Part shown: positions 51,524-60,269 of the stretch, in pieces
Layout of the letters: each line of letters opens with the position of its first letter
How positions within the stretch are numbered: position 1 is the first letter of the stretch
DNA from: Streptomyces sp. NBC_00273
GTDB taxonomy: Bacteria; Actinomycetota; Actinomycetes; Streptomycetales; Streptomycetaceae
Direction of reading: 5' to 3'
NCBI RefSeq assembly: GCF_036178145.1
Contig: NZ_CP108067.1
Coordinates: 1,364,001-1,428,000, forward strand
Length of the DNA stretch: 64,000 nucleotides
Translations under genes and position numbers: made by a program
Notes under the pieces: generated by a model
What the model was told of the DNA's origin: nothing
The model's input: the letters and a program-made list of their open reading frames with translations, nothing else
Databases searched by the model: none

Positions 51524-51888
51524 CGACCGGGCTCCACAACGGCCGCCTGGCGGCGCAGCTGGCTGTATTCGGCCAGGAGCCGGGCGGACTCCTCGGGGTC
51601 CTCGGACTTCGCGGCGCGGGCTTCGAGGTCGCGCAGGTGGGCTTCCAGGCCTGGGTCGCGGGCGATGGCGTACTGGGTCCACCACAGGCGCATGAAGGCC
51701 GGTACCGGGGTGAGGTTGAAGGCGTCGCCGATCGCGCGGCGCCAGTGGGCCTCGAAGTCCGGCAGCAGGTGCGGGGCGTGTTCCTGGATGGCCAGGCGCA
51801 GGGCCTGCGGGGTGCGTTCGGGCATGGGCGGCACCCGGCGGGGCTTCTCGCCGCCGGGGCCGTCGAAGTGGACGGGCTGCGCTGTCAT
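51520..51888 (-). CDS. DUF6247 family protein
   Basis: The 122-residue protein begins MTAQPVHFDG and contains PERTPQALRLAIQEHAPHLL, PDFEAHWRRAIGDAFNLTPV and PAFMRLWWTQYAIARDPGLE, the pattern of the actinobacterial DUF6247 family, which commonly sits between a Phd-type antitoxin and a RelE-like protein. AGGAG lies nine bases upstream of the ATG. Its role is unknown; it may bridge toxin and antitoxin. Confidence 0.78.
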   Translation of the reverse strand: MTAQPVHFDGPGGEKPRRVPPMPERTPQALRLAIQEHAPHLLPDFEAHWRRAIGDAFNLTPVPAFMRLWWTQYAIARDPGLEAHLRDLEARAAKSEDPEESARLLAEYSQLRRQAAVVEPGR

Positions 51889-51926
51889 GACGAAGGGACT
51901 CCTGGTCTGCCTGTGGTCCGGCCCTT

Positions 51927-52124
51927 TCAGGCGGCGTTCTGGCCGGCGCCGGGGGCCGACGGACTCTGTGCCATGTACTGCTCGAACCACTCGGCCGGCA
52001 CGAGGTAGGCCAGGGTCTTGCCCTTGCGGGTGATCGCGGCAGGCTCCCCCGCGATCCGGGTGCGGTCGAGGATCTCGCCCATCTGCTTGCGAAGGTCGAT
52101 CGTCGTGTACGTCTTCGGCTCCAT
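51927..52124 (-). CDS. Phd/YefM-type antitoxin
   Basis: The 65-residue protein reads TYTTIDLRKQMGEILDRTRI, AGEPAAITRKGKTLAYLVPA and EWFEQYMAQ, the DNA-binding fold of Phd/YefM antitoxins with a short toxin-binding tail. It is the first gene of a three-gene operon; DUF6247 follows after 38 bases. An inverted repeat just upstream (52141-52162) is the expected autoregulatory operator. Confidence 0.88.
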   Translation of the reverse strand: MEPKTYTTIDLRKQMGEILDRTRIAGEPAAITRKGKTLAYLVPAEWFEQYMAQSPSAPGAGQNAA

Positions 52125-52140
52125 CCCCCAAACCTACCCC

Positions 52141-52162
52141 AACTATCATAGTTGCGATAGTT
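52141..52162. promoter_or_regulatory. Operator of the antitoxin operon
   Basis: AACTATC (52141-52147) and GATAGTT (52156-52162) are perfect inverted arms with an internal ATAGTTGC direct echo, 17 bases upstream of the antitoxin start. This AT-rich palindrome is the obvious site for Phd/YefM binding. Confidence 0.68.
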
Positions 52163-52671
52163 GCGCCCTCACGAGTGAGGCAGTCAGGCCGGTGGACGGG
52201 AGTGACTTCCTGGCTGAAGCGTAGTGAGGGGTACTGACGGGGTGGACGAAGGCGGGCGTCCGCTGGTGCGCGGGTCAGGTGCGGCTGAACGGCGAGAGGC
52301 AGGGACGATCGCAACGCCGTCGGGGCGGCGTTTGCTCGTTACTGGGCGCGGGCTGCCTCGATGCCGTCGGCGGCAGGAAGCAGGGGCGGGACGGTCTGGC
52401 TGGACGTCCAGGACGATCCAGCGGAGGGCCTGGACGGCGGGGCCCACACGACAGCGCGGCCGCCACCGAGTGGCGGCGGCCGCGCTGGGGTCTCCGAGGC
52501 GGTCGTGAGGCGGCTCAGATGCCGATGTCGCGGCCTTCCGCTGATTTCCGGATGACCGTTGCGGCGGGCTTGTCAGTGGTGGGTGAGCGCGGCAAGCCCC
52601 GCATCGGAGGAGACCAGCAGGCGGCCTCGTGGTGTCACGGTCTGGGCTCCGGAGAACCACGGTCCCTCCAC
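52163..52671. other. Spacer with a hairpin and a possible gene tail
   Basis: About 500 bases upstream of the antitoxin promoter. On the minus strand KPAATVIRKSAEGRDIGI-stop (ending 52506) looks like the tail of an unidentified protein. A hairpin follows it at 52453-52486. No complete gene is seen. Confidence 0.4.
52453..52486 (-). terminator. GC hairpin, likely terminator of a lost minus-strand gene
   Basis: Twelve-base arms (52453-52464 and 52475-52486; AGCGCGGCCGCC and inverse) around a ten-base loop, just past the gene tail that ends at 52506. Confidence 0.55.
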
Positions 52672-52857
52672 CTGCTGAAGCTGCAACGCTGGGTGAAGGA
52701 GACAGGGCGCGGCTTGTGGTGATCTGCGAGGGCCGGGACGCGGCAGGCAAAGGGGGCACGATCCAGCGGTTCACCGAGCGGCTCAACCCCCGCGGGGCAC
52801 GGATCATCGCTCTGTCCCGGCCGACCGAGCGGGAGACGGGCAGTGGTACTTCCAGAG
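52672..52857 (+). pseudogene. Polyphosphate kinase 2 (PPK2) fragment, two frameshifts, truncated at a junction
   Basis: Three frame-shifted pieces give [32 protein letters not shown] plus [20 protein letters not shown], and GQWYFQR. This is the N-terminal third of PPK2, including the Walker [11 protein letters not shown]. It stops at about 52857, where sequence changes to the antisense of the PNGase A gene. The lid module, Walker B and the rest are missing. Confidence 0.82.
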
Positions 52858-53697
52858 GAAGGGGTTGGACCAGCCGCCGGTCCAGACGGTGGGGAACGGC
52901 GCGGCGATGCCGGCGAGCTGTCCGTCGACGGAGATCTGCACCTCGCGGTACGGGCCGTCGGCGGCCTTGCAGGAGTACGGGGCCGCGTCCGGGGTGGTCA
53001 TGTACCAGTACTCCTCGCAGCCGCCGCCCGAGCCGGTGGCGTACACCTCGGCGAGGAGGCGCTCCGTGTTGCGCGGGGTGGTGACCGACGGGGAGGTGAG
53101 GGGCAGGACGCGGTCGGGGGTGTCCGGGGCCGGGTTGCGGCCGTCGGCGGCGTAGAAGGTCAGGGTCACCTTGACGTCGATGACGCCGGTGTACGTGTCG
53201 TTCACGACGTTGCCGATGAGCATCTCGACGGGCTGCGGGCGGGCGAGGGTGTCGCGGTAGCGGGTGACGTCCTTCTCGACGGACCAGGTGATGCCGTCGG
53301 GCGAGGGCTGCGGGGTGGAGGTGCGCAGGATCTCGACCCCGCCGACGGCGAGGTGACCGAGGCGGTCGTACTGGCGGCCCTTGACCTTGCCGTCGAGGCG
53401 CAGGACCACCTTGGCCCAGCCGGTCGCTCCGCAGGCGGCGGGCGGTGCATAAGTCCCCTGGTAGGGCGTGAAGTCGCGGAACTGTGCCTCCGCGAGGGTC
53501 ACCTGGCAGGACCGGGTCGCGGGCCGGGCGACGGGCGGAGCCGCCGTGAGCGGGTCGTGCCAGTCGGTGCCGAACTCGGCGGGCGGCGGGTCCGCGGCCG
53601 GGAGCGCGGCGGCGTACGCGGGTCCCGCGGCGGCCAGGGTGGCGGCGGTCAGCGCGATCGCGCCGAGCAGGCCGGTGATCCTGTGGCGTCGTCTCAT
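52804..53697 (-). CDS. Secreted PNGase A-type amidase, truncated C-terminally
   Basis: The 297-residue protein has a signal peptide ([20 protein letters not shown], cleavage near AYA-A) and the N-terminal domain of peptide-N4-(N-acetyl-beta-glucosaminyl)asparagine amidase [61 protein letters not shown] and [19 protein letters not shown]. Family members are about twice as long. Here homology ends at [11 protein letters not shown] and the last 16 or so residues ([15 protein letters not shown]) are translated from antisense PPK2 sequence. The gene was therefore cut by a rearrangement at about 52857. It may be non-functional. Confidence 0.75.
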   Translation of the reverse strand: MRRRHRITGLLGAIALTAATLAAAGPAYAAALPAADPPPAEFGTDWHDPLTAAPPVARPATRSCQVTLAEAQFRDFTPYQGTYAPPAACGATGWAKVVLRLDGKVKGRQYDRLGHLAVGGVEILRTSTPQPSPDGITWSVEKDVTRYRDTLARPQPVEMLIGNVVNDTYTGVIDVKVTLTFYAADGRNPAPDTPDRVLPLTSPSVTTPRNTERLLAEVYATGSGGGCEEYWYMTTPDAAPYSCKAADGPYREVQISVDGQLAGIAAPFPTVWTGGWSNPFLWKYHCPSPARSAGTER

Positions 53698-53799
53698 GGG
53701 CCCGCAGTGAAACCCGGCCCGCCGGGGCCGGGCCAGGGTCGGTGCTCCGGCCCTGGCCGGTTCTGGACCGCCCCGGCCCCGCCGGCTCCGGTCCGGACG

Positions 53800-54279
53800 T
53801 CAGCGGGGCAGGACGACCACGCCGTCGTCGTCGGCGTGGACGGTGTCCCCGGCGCGGAAGGTGACGTCGCCGATGGTGACGGGCTCGTCGACCGCGCCGT
53901 CGCCGGTCTTGCCGCTCTTGCGGGGAACCGTGCCGAGCGCCTTGATGCCGAGGTCGAGCCCGCCGAGGGCGACGCTGTCGCGGACCGAGCCGTTGACGAT
54001 CAGGCCGGCCCAGCCGTTGGCCTCGGCCGCGCCCGCGATGAGGTCGCCGACGAGGGCGGTGCGCGGCGAGCCGCCGCCGTCCACGACGAGGACCGCGCCC
54101 CCGCCCGGCGTGTGGAGGAGGGTGCGCAGCAGTGCGTTGTCCTCGTGGCAGCGCACGGTCCGTACGGGACCGGCGAACAGCCGGCGTCCGCCGAACTGGC
54201 GGAACCCGGTGGCGCAGATGGCCAGGGACTCGCCGTACTCGTCGTACAGGTCGGCTGTGGGGACGGGGGTGACGCTCAT
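53800..54279 (-). CDS. rraA: RraA-like protein (4-hydroxy-4-methyl-2-oxoglutarate aldolase/RNase E regulator fold)
   Basis: The 159-residue protein starts [20 protein letters not shown] and carries the family core [40 protein letters not shown] (Arg-Asp metal/substrate site) and the C-terminal [20 protein letters not shown]. Length matches RraA. In actinobacteria it may act as an HMG/CHA aldolase-type enzyme or an RNase E inhibitor; sequence alone does not decide. A lone gene on the minus strand. Confidence 0.88.
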   Translation of the reverse strand: MSVTPVPTADLYDEYGESLAICATGFRQFGGRRLFAGPVRTVRCHEDNALLRTLLHTPGGGAVLVVDGGGSPRTALVGDLIAGAAEANGWAGLIVNGSVRDSVALGGLDLGIKALGTVPRKSGKTGDGAVDEPVTIGDVTFRAGDTVHADDDGVVVLPR

Positions 54280-54487
54280 CTGGCTACCGGTTTCCTCGCT
54301 GCTCGTGCGCGTACGTCGCGGTGGTGCGGCCAGCGGCCAGCGGCCAGCGTAATCCGCCGGTCGTCCGGCGCGGCGGGGCGTCTCGCGAACGCGGCGCGGG
54401 CGGCCTGAATCGGCTGGAACGTGACGGGCGGTCGGGCGGCCCGGGCGGTGGCGGGGCCCGGACCGGACCGGACCGCGTGCGGCCGGG

Positions 54488-54754
54488 TCAGTTCCGGGAG
54501 TTGCCGAACAGGATGCGGTAGCCGATCAGCAGCACCAGTGAGCCCGCGATGGCGGAGCCCCAAGTGGCGAGGTCGAAGAACTCGGTCTGGATGGGCTTGT
54601 CCAGGACCTTCGCCGACAGCCAGCCGCCGATGAAGGCTCCGGCGACGCCGATGAGGGTGGTCCCGATCAGGCCACCGGGATCCCGACCGGGCAGCAGGAC
54701 CTTGGCGATGCCCCCGGCCAGCAGTCCCAGGATGATCCAGCTGACGATCCCCAT
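54488..54754 (-). CDS. GlsB/YeaQ/YmgE family small membrane protein
   Basis: The 88-residue protein has three hydrophobic helices ([59 protein letters not shown]) with the glycine-rich pattern of the transglycosylase-associated/YeaQ family. Members are stress-induced membrane proteins of unclear role. It is followed by no close gene; the DMT gene lies upstream on the same strand 76 bases away. Confidence 0.9.
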   Translation of the reverse strand: MGIVSWIILGLLAGGIAKVLLPGRDPGGLIGTTLIGVAGAFIGGWLSAKVLDKPIQTEFFDLATWGSAIAGSLVLLIGYRILFGNSRN

Positions 54755-54830
54755 GTCCAGTCACTCCGCTTCGGTCGTTTCGGTGTTCCCCCGGGAGGAC
54801 GCGCCCGGTGGCGGAACGGTTCTCTGCTGC

Positions 54831-55721
54831 TCAGACCGCCACGCGGCCGGCCGCTACGGGGAGCTCGGCACCCGTGACGGGGCCGGTGCCCGGACCGGAA
54901 CCGGTGGAGGGCGTCCGGGTGAGCAGGACCACCCCGCGCGCCGCCAGGAAGGCTCCGGCGCCGGCCAGCAGCAGCCCCGGCACTCCGCCCTGCAGTCGTT
55001 CGCCGAGCAGGACCATGCCGATGGCGGCCGCGGCCAGCGGGTTGGCGAGGTTCACCACGGCCAGCGGGGCGCCGAGTCCGCCGCGGTAGGCCCGCTGCGA
55101 CAGGAGCATCCCGCCGACGGCGAACACCATGACGAGCAGGGCGACGGAGACGACCCGGACGCTGAGCAGGGCTCCGCCGCGACCGGCCGCCACGGCCACC
55201 GTCTGGGTCAGCGCGGAGGCCGCCGCGGAGGCCAGCCCGGAGGCGGTCGCGTGGCGCAGGCCCGAGCGCGGGTCCTTGTCCGCGGTCAGCATCATGATCA
55301 CGGCGAGGGTCGCGCCGGAGACGGCCAGCGCCTCGATCAGGGTGAGGGTGTCGTCGGGGGCCGGCCCGGAGGCCGGGAGCAGCAGCAGGCCGAGCCCGGC
55401 GACGGTGGCCAGGGTGCCCCGCCATTCGGTGGCCGCCACCCGGCGGCCGGACCGGCGCGCCCCCAGCGGGACGGCGGCCACCAGGGTGAGCGCGCCGAGC
55501 GGCTGCACCAGGGTGAGGGGGCCGTAGCGCAGGGCCGCCGCGTGCAGCAGCGCTGCGGCGGCGTTCAGCCCGGCCGACCACCACCAGGCACCGGAGCCCA
55601 GCAGGGCCTTGGCGGTGCGCGCGACGGCGGCCCGGGCGAGGCGTTCCTGGGCGACGGCGGCGGCCGCGTAGGCCACGGCCGAAGCCAGGCAGAGCCCGAC
55701 GGCGAGGGTGGTGTCGTTCAT
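54831..55721 (-). CDS. DMT-superfamily (EamA-like) transporter
   Basis: The 296-residue protein has nine to ten hydrophobic segments (LAVGLCLASAVAYAAAAVAQ, GPLTLVQPLGALTLVAAVPL, LAVSGATLAVIMMLTADKDP, LAVVNLANPLAAAAIGMVLL, GLLLAGAGAFLAARGVVLLT) arranged as in EamA drug/metabolite exporters. The second-half GP-P-like motif LVQPLGALTLV is seen. It overlaps the PAP2 gene by four bases, forming a two-gene operon repressed probably by the divergent TetR. Confidence 0.86.
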   Translation of the reverse strand: MNDTTLAVGLCLASAVAYAAAAVAQERLARAAVARTAKALLGSGAWWWSAGLNAAAALLHAAALRYGPLTLVQPLGALTLVAAVPLGARRSGRRVAATEWRGTLATVAGLGLLLLPASGPAPDDTLTLIEALAVSGATLAVIMMLTADKDPRSGLRHATASGLASAAASALTQTVAVAAGRGGALLSVRVVSVALLVMVFAVGGMLLSQRAYRGGLGAPLAVVNLANPLAAAAIGMVLLGERLQGGVPGLLLAGAGAFLAARGVVLLTRTPSTGSGPGTGPVTGAELPVAAGRVAV

Positions 55722-56584
55722 CGTCTTGCTCCTACGGCCGCGTCCGCGCTCCGCGGGCGCGGCAGGCCTCGTACGGGGATGTCCTGGCCGGGCTCCGGGC
55801 CCGTTCGCGCGTCCGGGCCCGGGCCCGCGCCCCGGTCCGGATCGGGGTCGGGGTCGCTCGTGCGCGGCTTGGGGACGAGCAGCAGGGCCGCCCCCAGCAG
55901 GACGGCGGCCACGACGGCGTCGAGCCAGTAGTGGTTGGCGGTGCCGACTATCACGAGCAGGGTCAGCAGCGGGTGCAGCAGCCACAGGAAGCGCCACCGC
56001 GAGGAGGTGGCGGCGATCATGCCGAGCGCGAGCATCAGCGCCCAGCCGAAGTGCAGTGAGGGCATGGCGGCGAACTGGTTCGCCAGGGTGTCCTCGGCCG
56101 GTGCGGCCTTGTAGACGGTGGGCCCGTAGACCTGTGCGGTGTCGATGAGCCGCGCGGCGTCGAGCAGTCGCGGGGGCGCGAGCGGGAAGGCCAGGTGCAG
56201 GGCGAGGGCGGCTCCGGTGAGTCCGGCGAGCACGCGGCGCGTCCACAGGTAGTGGGCGGGGCGCCGGATGTAGAGCCAGATCAGGAAGAGCGCGGTCGCG
56301 GGGAAGTGGACGCCCGCGTAGTAGGTGTTCGCGGTGGTGACGAGGGCGTCCCCGTGCAGCAGCAGCCGCTGTACCGCGCCCTCGCCGGGCAGGTGCAGGA
56401 AGCGCTCGGCGTCCCACGTGCGCGCCGCGTTGCGGAAGGCCTCGTCGGTGCGGTCGGTCGAGAGCAGCCGGCCCGCCTTGTAGACGGCGAAGAAGCCCAC
56501 GACGAGCAGCAGCTCGCGTATGAGGCGGCGGCGCGCGGCTCTCGGTCCGGCTGCCGGCTCGGCAGGTGTGGTGTGGGAGCTCAT
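55718..56584 (-). CDS. PAP2-superfamily membrane phosphatase (AUR1/Ipt1-like)
   Basis: The 288-residue protein starts at 56584. Hydrophobic helices surround the phosphatase motifs KAGRLLSTDRTDEAF (early), AMPSLHFGWALMLALGMIAA (PSxH motif, catalytic His) and GTANHYWLDAVVAAVLLGAA (second His in NHYWLD). A Pro/Asp-rich cytoplasmic tail closes it. It acts on phospholipid or isoprenoid pyrophosphates at the membrane. It is divergent from a TetR gene, across an array of three operator-like palindromes. Confidence 0.87.
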   Translation of the reverse strand: MSSHTTPAEPAAGPRAARRRLIRELLLVVGFFAVYKAGRLLSTDRTDEAFRNAARTWDAERFLHLPGEGAVQRLLLHGDALVTTANTYYAGVHFPATALFLIWLYIRRPAHYLWTRRVLAGLTGAALALHLAFPLAPPRLLDAARLIDTAQVYGPTVYKAAPAEDTLANQFAAMPSLHFGWALMLALGMIAATSSRWRFLWLLHPLLTLLVIVGTANHYWLDAVVAAVLLGAALLLVPKPRTSDPDPDPDRGAGPGPDARTGPEPGQDIPVRGLPRPRSADAAVGARR

Positions 56585-56628
56585 CCCCCGGTCTCTCTTC
56601 CTGTTTGCGCGCACAGCGACACGCCAGT

Positions 56629-56670
56629 GTATCGATACATTGGCGTATCGATACGCCGGTGTACCGATAC
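56629..56670. promoter_or_regulatory. Three phased palindromes between the PAP2 operon and tetR
   Basis: GTATCGATAC occurs at 56629-56638 and 56645-56654, and a variant GTACCGATAC at 56661-56670, each 16 bases apart. The spacing places the sites at similar helical positions about 1.5 turns apart. This is the likely operator for the divergent TetR. Confidence 0.75.
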
Positions 56671-56737
56671 GGTCGCGTTCCCGTACACTTCCGTAGTGGA
56701 ACCTGCAGCCGAGGCGCCCCCGAGGAGAGCCGCATCC

Positions 56738-57370
56738 ATGACGTCGACACCGTCCCCCGCGCGCCGCTCCAAGATCACACCGGAGCGTGAGCAGGAGTTC
56801 TACGACGCCGTCCTGGAGCAGCTGCGCGAGTACGGCTACGAGGCCCTGACCATGGAGGGCGTCGCCGCCCGGGCCAGCTGCGGCAAGTCGACGCTCTACC
56901 GGCAGTGGAAGACCAAGCCCCAGCTCGTCGCCGCCGCCCTGCGCGCGGGCCGCCGCGGCACCCTCGTCGCCGTGGACACCGGGTCGCTGGCCGGAGATCT
57001 GCGCGAGGCGGCCCGGATCGCGGCCGGCACCTCCGGCAGGGACACCCGACTGACACAGGCCCTCGGGCACGCCGTGCTCAGCGACGAGGAACTCCAGGCC
57101 GCGCTGCGCGAGGCGCTGGTCGAGCCGGAGCTGGCCGCGTTCGCCGAGATGGTCGGACGGGCCGTGGCGCGCGGCGAGATCGCCGCGGACCATCCGGCCG
57201 TGGAGTTCCTCCCCGCCCAGCTGATGGGCGTCCTCCGGATCCGGCCGGTGTTGGAGGGACGGTACGCGGACGCCGACTACCTGGTCCGGTTCGTCGACGC
57301 CGTGATGCTCCCGTCCCTGGGCCTCACGCCTTCCCGCCCCACCGGCCCCCCGGCCGACCGGGCCTCCTGA
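56738..57370 (+). CDS. TetR-family repressor of the PAP2/DMT operon
   Basis: The 210-residue protein starts MTSTPSPARRSKITPEREQE (GAGGAG upstream). The helix-turn-helix covers about 18-62 (FYDAVLEQLREYGYEALTME, GVAARASCGKSTLYRQWKTK). The C-terminal domain has the TetR_C_11 look (AAGTSGRDTRLTQALGHAVL, LPAQLMGVLRIRPVLEGRYA). It is divergent from the PAP2-transporter operon and is followed by a bidirectional hairpin. Confidence 0.9.
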   Translation: MTSTPSPARRSKITPEREQEFYDAVLEQLREYGYEALTMEGVAARASCGKSTLYRQWKTKPQLVAAALRAGRRGTLVAVDTGSLAGDLREAARIAAGTSGRDTRLTQALGHAVLSDEELQAALREALVEPELAAFAEMVGRAVARGEIAADHPAVEFLPAQLMGVLRIRPVLEGRYADADYLVRFVDAVMLPSLGLTPSRPTGPPADRAS

Positions 57371-57457
57371 ACCGGCGGGCCGCCGTCCCGATGACCTGAC
57401 GGCGACCCGCCCGCGCTGCCTCGTGGGGACGGCGGCAGCGCGCCACCCGGACCGGGC

Positions 57458-57486
57458 GGCGGCCACTCACCCCAGGAGTGGCCGCC
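57458..57486. terminator. Bidirectional hairpin between tetR and the TerD gene
   Basis: Arms GGCGGCCACTC (57458-57468) and GAGTGGCCGCC (57476-57486) pair perfectly around seven bases, midway between the convergent stops at 57370 and 57528. Confidence 0.8.
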
Positions 57487-57527
57487 GTCCGATCCGTGCG
57501 GCTCCGCACCGGCCCGGACGGCCGACT

Positions 57528-58070
57528 TCAGCGGAGCGCGCCCATGGTCCGGGCGAACGCTTCGGGGTCGGCTTCGAAGCCGTGCAGTCGCAGGTCGAAG
57601 GACCAGGGACCCGAGGCGTCCCGGGTGAATTCGGCGACGGTGGCCGCGGTGGCGGCGGTCACGGCCGCGAAGTCACCCTCGGCCAGGTCGGTGTGACCCT
57701 CACGGATCCGGAACCCGGCGCCGCCGATGTCGGCGAAGGTCTTCGTGGGGCCCGCGGCGCCGGCGTCGGTGTTCTGGATGACCACGCCGACCACCACCCG
57801 GCTCGACTCCGGTGCGATCCGGTGCAGCTCGATGGTCATCACCTCGTCGAAGCCGAAGCCCTGGCCGGTGTGGCTGTCCCGGTTCAAGGTGATGGTGCCG
57901 TCGGGCGACCGGCTGCCGAAGTGCACGAGCTGGACGGGCGCCCCGTGGAGGTCCGCGGCGCCGTAGACCGCGGCGACTATGTCGAGGTCGTTCGCGGGCG
58001 TGCCCGTCGGGCTCGGGTCCCACCGCAGCGCGAACTCCACCTTGGCCAGACCCTTGCGTACACCGGTCAC
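57528..58070 (-). CDS. TerD-family stress protein
   Basis: The 180-residue protein is read from a GTG at 58070 (GGGGGAG upstream). It shows the TerD core: VEFALRWDPSPTGTPANDLD (first Ca-binding Asp cluster), FGSRSPDGTITLNRDSHTGQ, GFGFDEVMTIELHRIAPESS and FADIGGAGFRIRE. Streptomyces carry many TerD paralogues linked to calcium, development and stress. The DLD and D/E clusters that bind Ca2+ are present. A lone gene. Confidence 0.9.
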   Translation of the reverse strand: MTGVRKGLAKVEFALRWDPSPTGTPANDLDIVAAVYGAADLHGAPVQLVHFGSRSPDGTITLNRDSHTGQGFGFDEVMTIELHRIAPESSRVVVGVVIQNTDAGAAGPTKTFADIGGAGFRIREGHTDLAEGDFAAVTAATAATVAEFTRDASGPWSFDLRLHGFEADPEAFARTMGALR

Positions 58071-58559
58071 CGAACTCCCCCTTCGTTCACGGGCAATGCC
58101 CGTCCATGATCCCACGAGCCCCCCGGCCCGGCTCGAACGACCGCACGCTTCCGGCCACTTCGGCCGGTTCGACCATCCGGCCCGGCTCGCCGCGGTCCGC
58201 CGCGCGCCGCGGCGGAAATCCCCCGGTCGCGGCGGGAATGCGCGCGTACCGGATGCGAACGGCCGCCCCTTACGGACAAAACCGATTTACACCCCTTCAC
58301 CCAATAGCGGAGCATTTCCGTCCGGTCGCACCGGACCCACCGTCGCGCCGCCCCTTTCCCCCGTTCCGACCTGCGCCAACCGCGCGATCGACGACTGTCC
58401 GGATCGTTATCCTCAAGTTTTGCTCAAATCTAGTGACGATAAGCCGTTCTGCTTCCTAGCTTCCTCGTACACGCGTCCAGACGTCCCCCACATTCGCGCG
58501 GTTCCACGCGCCCCGGCAATCCCGGTGGCGTCCCGCGTTCCCCCAGGAAAGAGTGCAGC
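58071..58559. other. Divergent intergenic region
   Basis: About 490 bases between the TerD gene and the amino-acid binding protein. It is AT-richer around 58260-58310 and 58400-58450 (ATCCTCAAGTTTTGCTCAAA), where promoters are likely. No gene is recognised. Confidence 0.45.
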
Positions 58560-59381
58560 ATGAAGGTTCCCCAGGCCGGTGCGGTCGCCGCAGTGATCGC
58601 GATCGCCCTGACCGCCTCCGGGTGCGGCGTCTTCGACGATGGGGACCAGGGGGAGGGGACCCTCCCCATCGGCATCAAGTTCGACCAGCCCGGCATAGGC
58701 CTGCGGGAGACCGACGGCACCTTCTCCGGATTCGACGTCGACGTCGCCACGTACGTGGCCAAGGAACTCGGCTACAAGTCGAACAAGATCGAATTCAAGC
58801 AGGTCTACAGCAACGACCGCGAACTGCTGCTCCAGTACAACGAGGTCAAGTTCGTCGTCGCGAGCTATTCGATCAACGACAAGCGCAAGGAGAAGGTCGA
58901 CTTCGCCGGACCGTACTTCGTCGCGCACCAGGACCTGATGACGCGCGCCGGCGACGCTTCGATCACCAAGGCCGAAGACCTCAATTCGAAGAGCCTGTGC
59001 TCGGTCTCCGGCTCCACCTCGGCCGAGAACCTCCGCAAGAACCTCGCCCCCAAGGCGGGCCTGCTGGAGATGGCCGGCTACGCGGACTGCGTCGTCGCGC
59101 TCCAGGAGAGCCGGGTCGACGCCATGACCACCGACAACTCCATCCTGGCCGGGTACGCCGCCCGCAAGGGCAGCGAGAACAAGTTCAAGCTGCTCGGCCA
59201 GAACCTGAGCAACGAGAACTACGGCATCGGTGTCAAGAAGGGCAACAAGGAGCTCCAGCGGAAGATCAACGACGCGCTGAAGAAGATGGTCGCGGACGGC
59301 TCCTGGGAGGCGGCCGTGAAGAAGAACTTCGGCGAGAACTACCGGTACGAGCCGGCTCCGGCGATCACCCCCGTGAGCTGA
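58560..59381 (+). CDS. Glutamate-type amino-acid ABC transporter substrate-binding lipoprotein
   Basis: The 273-residue protein has a lipoprotein signal (VAAVIAIALTASGC, lipobox Cys at about 22). The SBP_bac_3 fold follows: LPIGIKFDQPGIGLRETDGT, FSGFDVDVATYVAKELGY, VDFAGPYFVAHQDLMTRAGD and QESRVDAMTTDNSILAGYAA. This resembles GluB-type binders for glutamate or other polar amino acids. No permease or ATPase gene is next to it, so it serves a transporter encoded elsewhere. A strong hairpin follows. Confidence 0.9.
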   Translation: MKVPQAGAVAAVIAIALTASGCGVFDDGDQGEGTLPIGIKFDQPGIGLRETDGTFSGFDVDVATYVAKELGYKSNKIEFKQVYSNDRELLLQYNEVKFVVASYSINDKRKEKVDFAGPYFVAHQDLMTRAGDASITKAEDLNSKSLCSVSGSTSAENLRKNLAPKAGLLEMAGYADCVVALQESRVDAMTTDNSILAGYAARKGSENKFKLLGQNLSNENYGIGVKKGNKELQRKINDALKKMVADGSWEAAVKKNFGENYRYEPAPAITPVS

Positions 59382-59430
59382 CGTCCGCCGCGGCGGCGGC
59401 CGCGCCCGACCTCCCGCCGACACGACCCGA

Positions 59431-59462
59431 CGGCCGTGACCCCTCGTACGGGGTCACGGCCG
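59431..59462. terminator. Bidirectional hairpin between convergent genes
   Basis: Thirteen-base perfect arms (59431-59443 and 59450-59462) with a six-base loop lie between the stops at 59381 and 59485. Confidence 0.85.
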
Positions 59463-59484
59463 CCCGCGTGGTCCGTGGGCCCGC

Positions 59485-60051
59485 TCAGGCCACCGGGGCC
59501 TTGCCGCGCAGCACCGTCAGGAACTCCCGCATCCAACGCGAGTGGTCCGGCCAGGCCCGGGCCGAGACGAGGGTGCCGTCGACCACGGTCTCGGAGTCCT
59601 CGAACTCGGCCCCGGCCGCCTTCATGTCCAGTTCCAGCGCCGGGTACGCGGTCACCCGACGGCCGGCCAGGCCCCCGGCCGCGGCCGTGATGAGCGGGCC
59701 GTGGCAGATCTGGGCGATCGGCTTGTCGGACTCCGCGAAGGCAGCCAGGATCCGGCGCACTTCGGGGTCGTTGCGCAGGTACTCCGGCGCCCGGCCGCCC
59801 GGGACGACCAGGGCCGCGTAGTCCTCGGTGACGACGTCCGCGAAGGCCAGGTCGGCGGGCCAGGTGTAGCCGGGCTTCTCGGTGTAGGTGTCGAAGCCCT
59901 CCTCGAAGTCGTGGACCACGAACCGCAGCTTCTTCACCTGCGGCGCCGCGATGTGGACCTCGTACCCCTCCTCGCGCAGGCGCTGGTACGGATACAGGAC
60001 CTCCAGCGACTCGGCCGCGTCGCCGGTCACGATGAGGATCTTCACTGCCAT
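59485..60051 (-). CDS. DJ-1/PfpI-family protein
   Basis: The 188-residue protein starts MAVKILIVTGDAAESLEVLY. The nucleophile elbow carries Cys in PIAQICHGPLITAAAGGLAG, with Glu of the DAAE segment as the expected partner, and VTEDYAALVVPGGRAPEYLR precedes it. The family includes deglycase/glyoxalase-like chaperones and proteases. The position of the Cys-His pair agrees with PfpI-type enzymes. A lone gene. Confidence 0.92.
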   Translation of the reverse strand: MAVKILIVTGDAAESLEVLYPYQRLREEGYEVHIAAPQVKKLRFVVHDFEEGFDTYTEKPGYTWPADLAFADVVTEDYAALVVPGGRAPEYLRNDPEVRRILAAFAESDKPIAQICHGPLITAAAGGLAGRRVTAYPALELDMKAAGAEFEDSETVVDGTLVSARAWPDHSRWMREFLTVLRGKAPVA

Positions 60052-60269
60052 GGGCTGCTCCAGATGGGGCTGGTCACGGTCGCTGAGGCCCCACCGGGGG
60101 CCACCGCTACCCTGCCCGCGGCGCGCGGCCGGCACACACGAAGATCACCCACTCTCGACACATGGTTTTCACCTGTTGGGCACATGACAATGTGACCCTC
60201 GCACTGCCACTGACACTCCGCCAATTCCCCGGGCGGGGACGGTGCGTATGGAGAGGTACCCCCCACCCG

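Noticed and set aside
52843..54408. 521-codon open frame on the plus strand
   Set aside because: Runs antisense to both the PNGase A and RraA-like genes; composition is artefactual.
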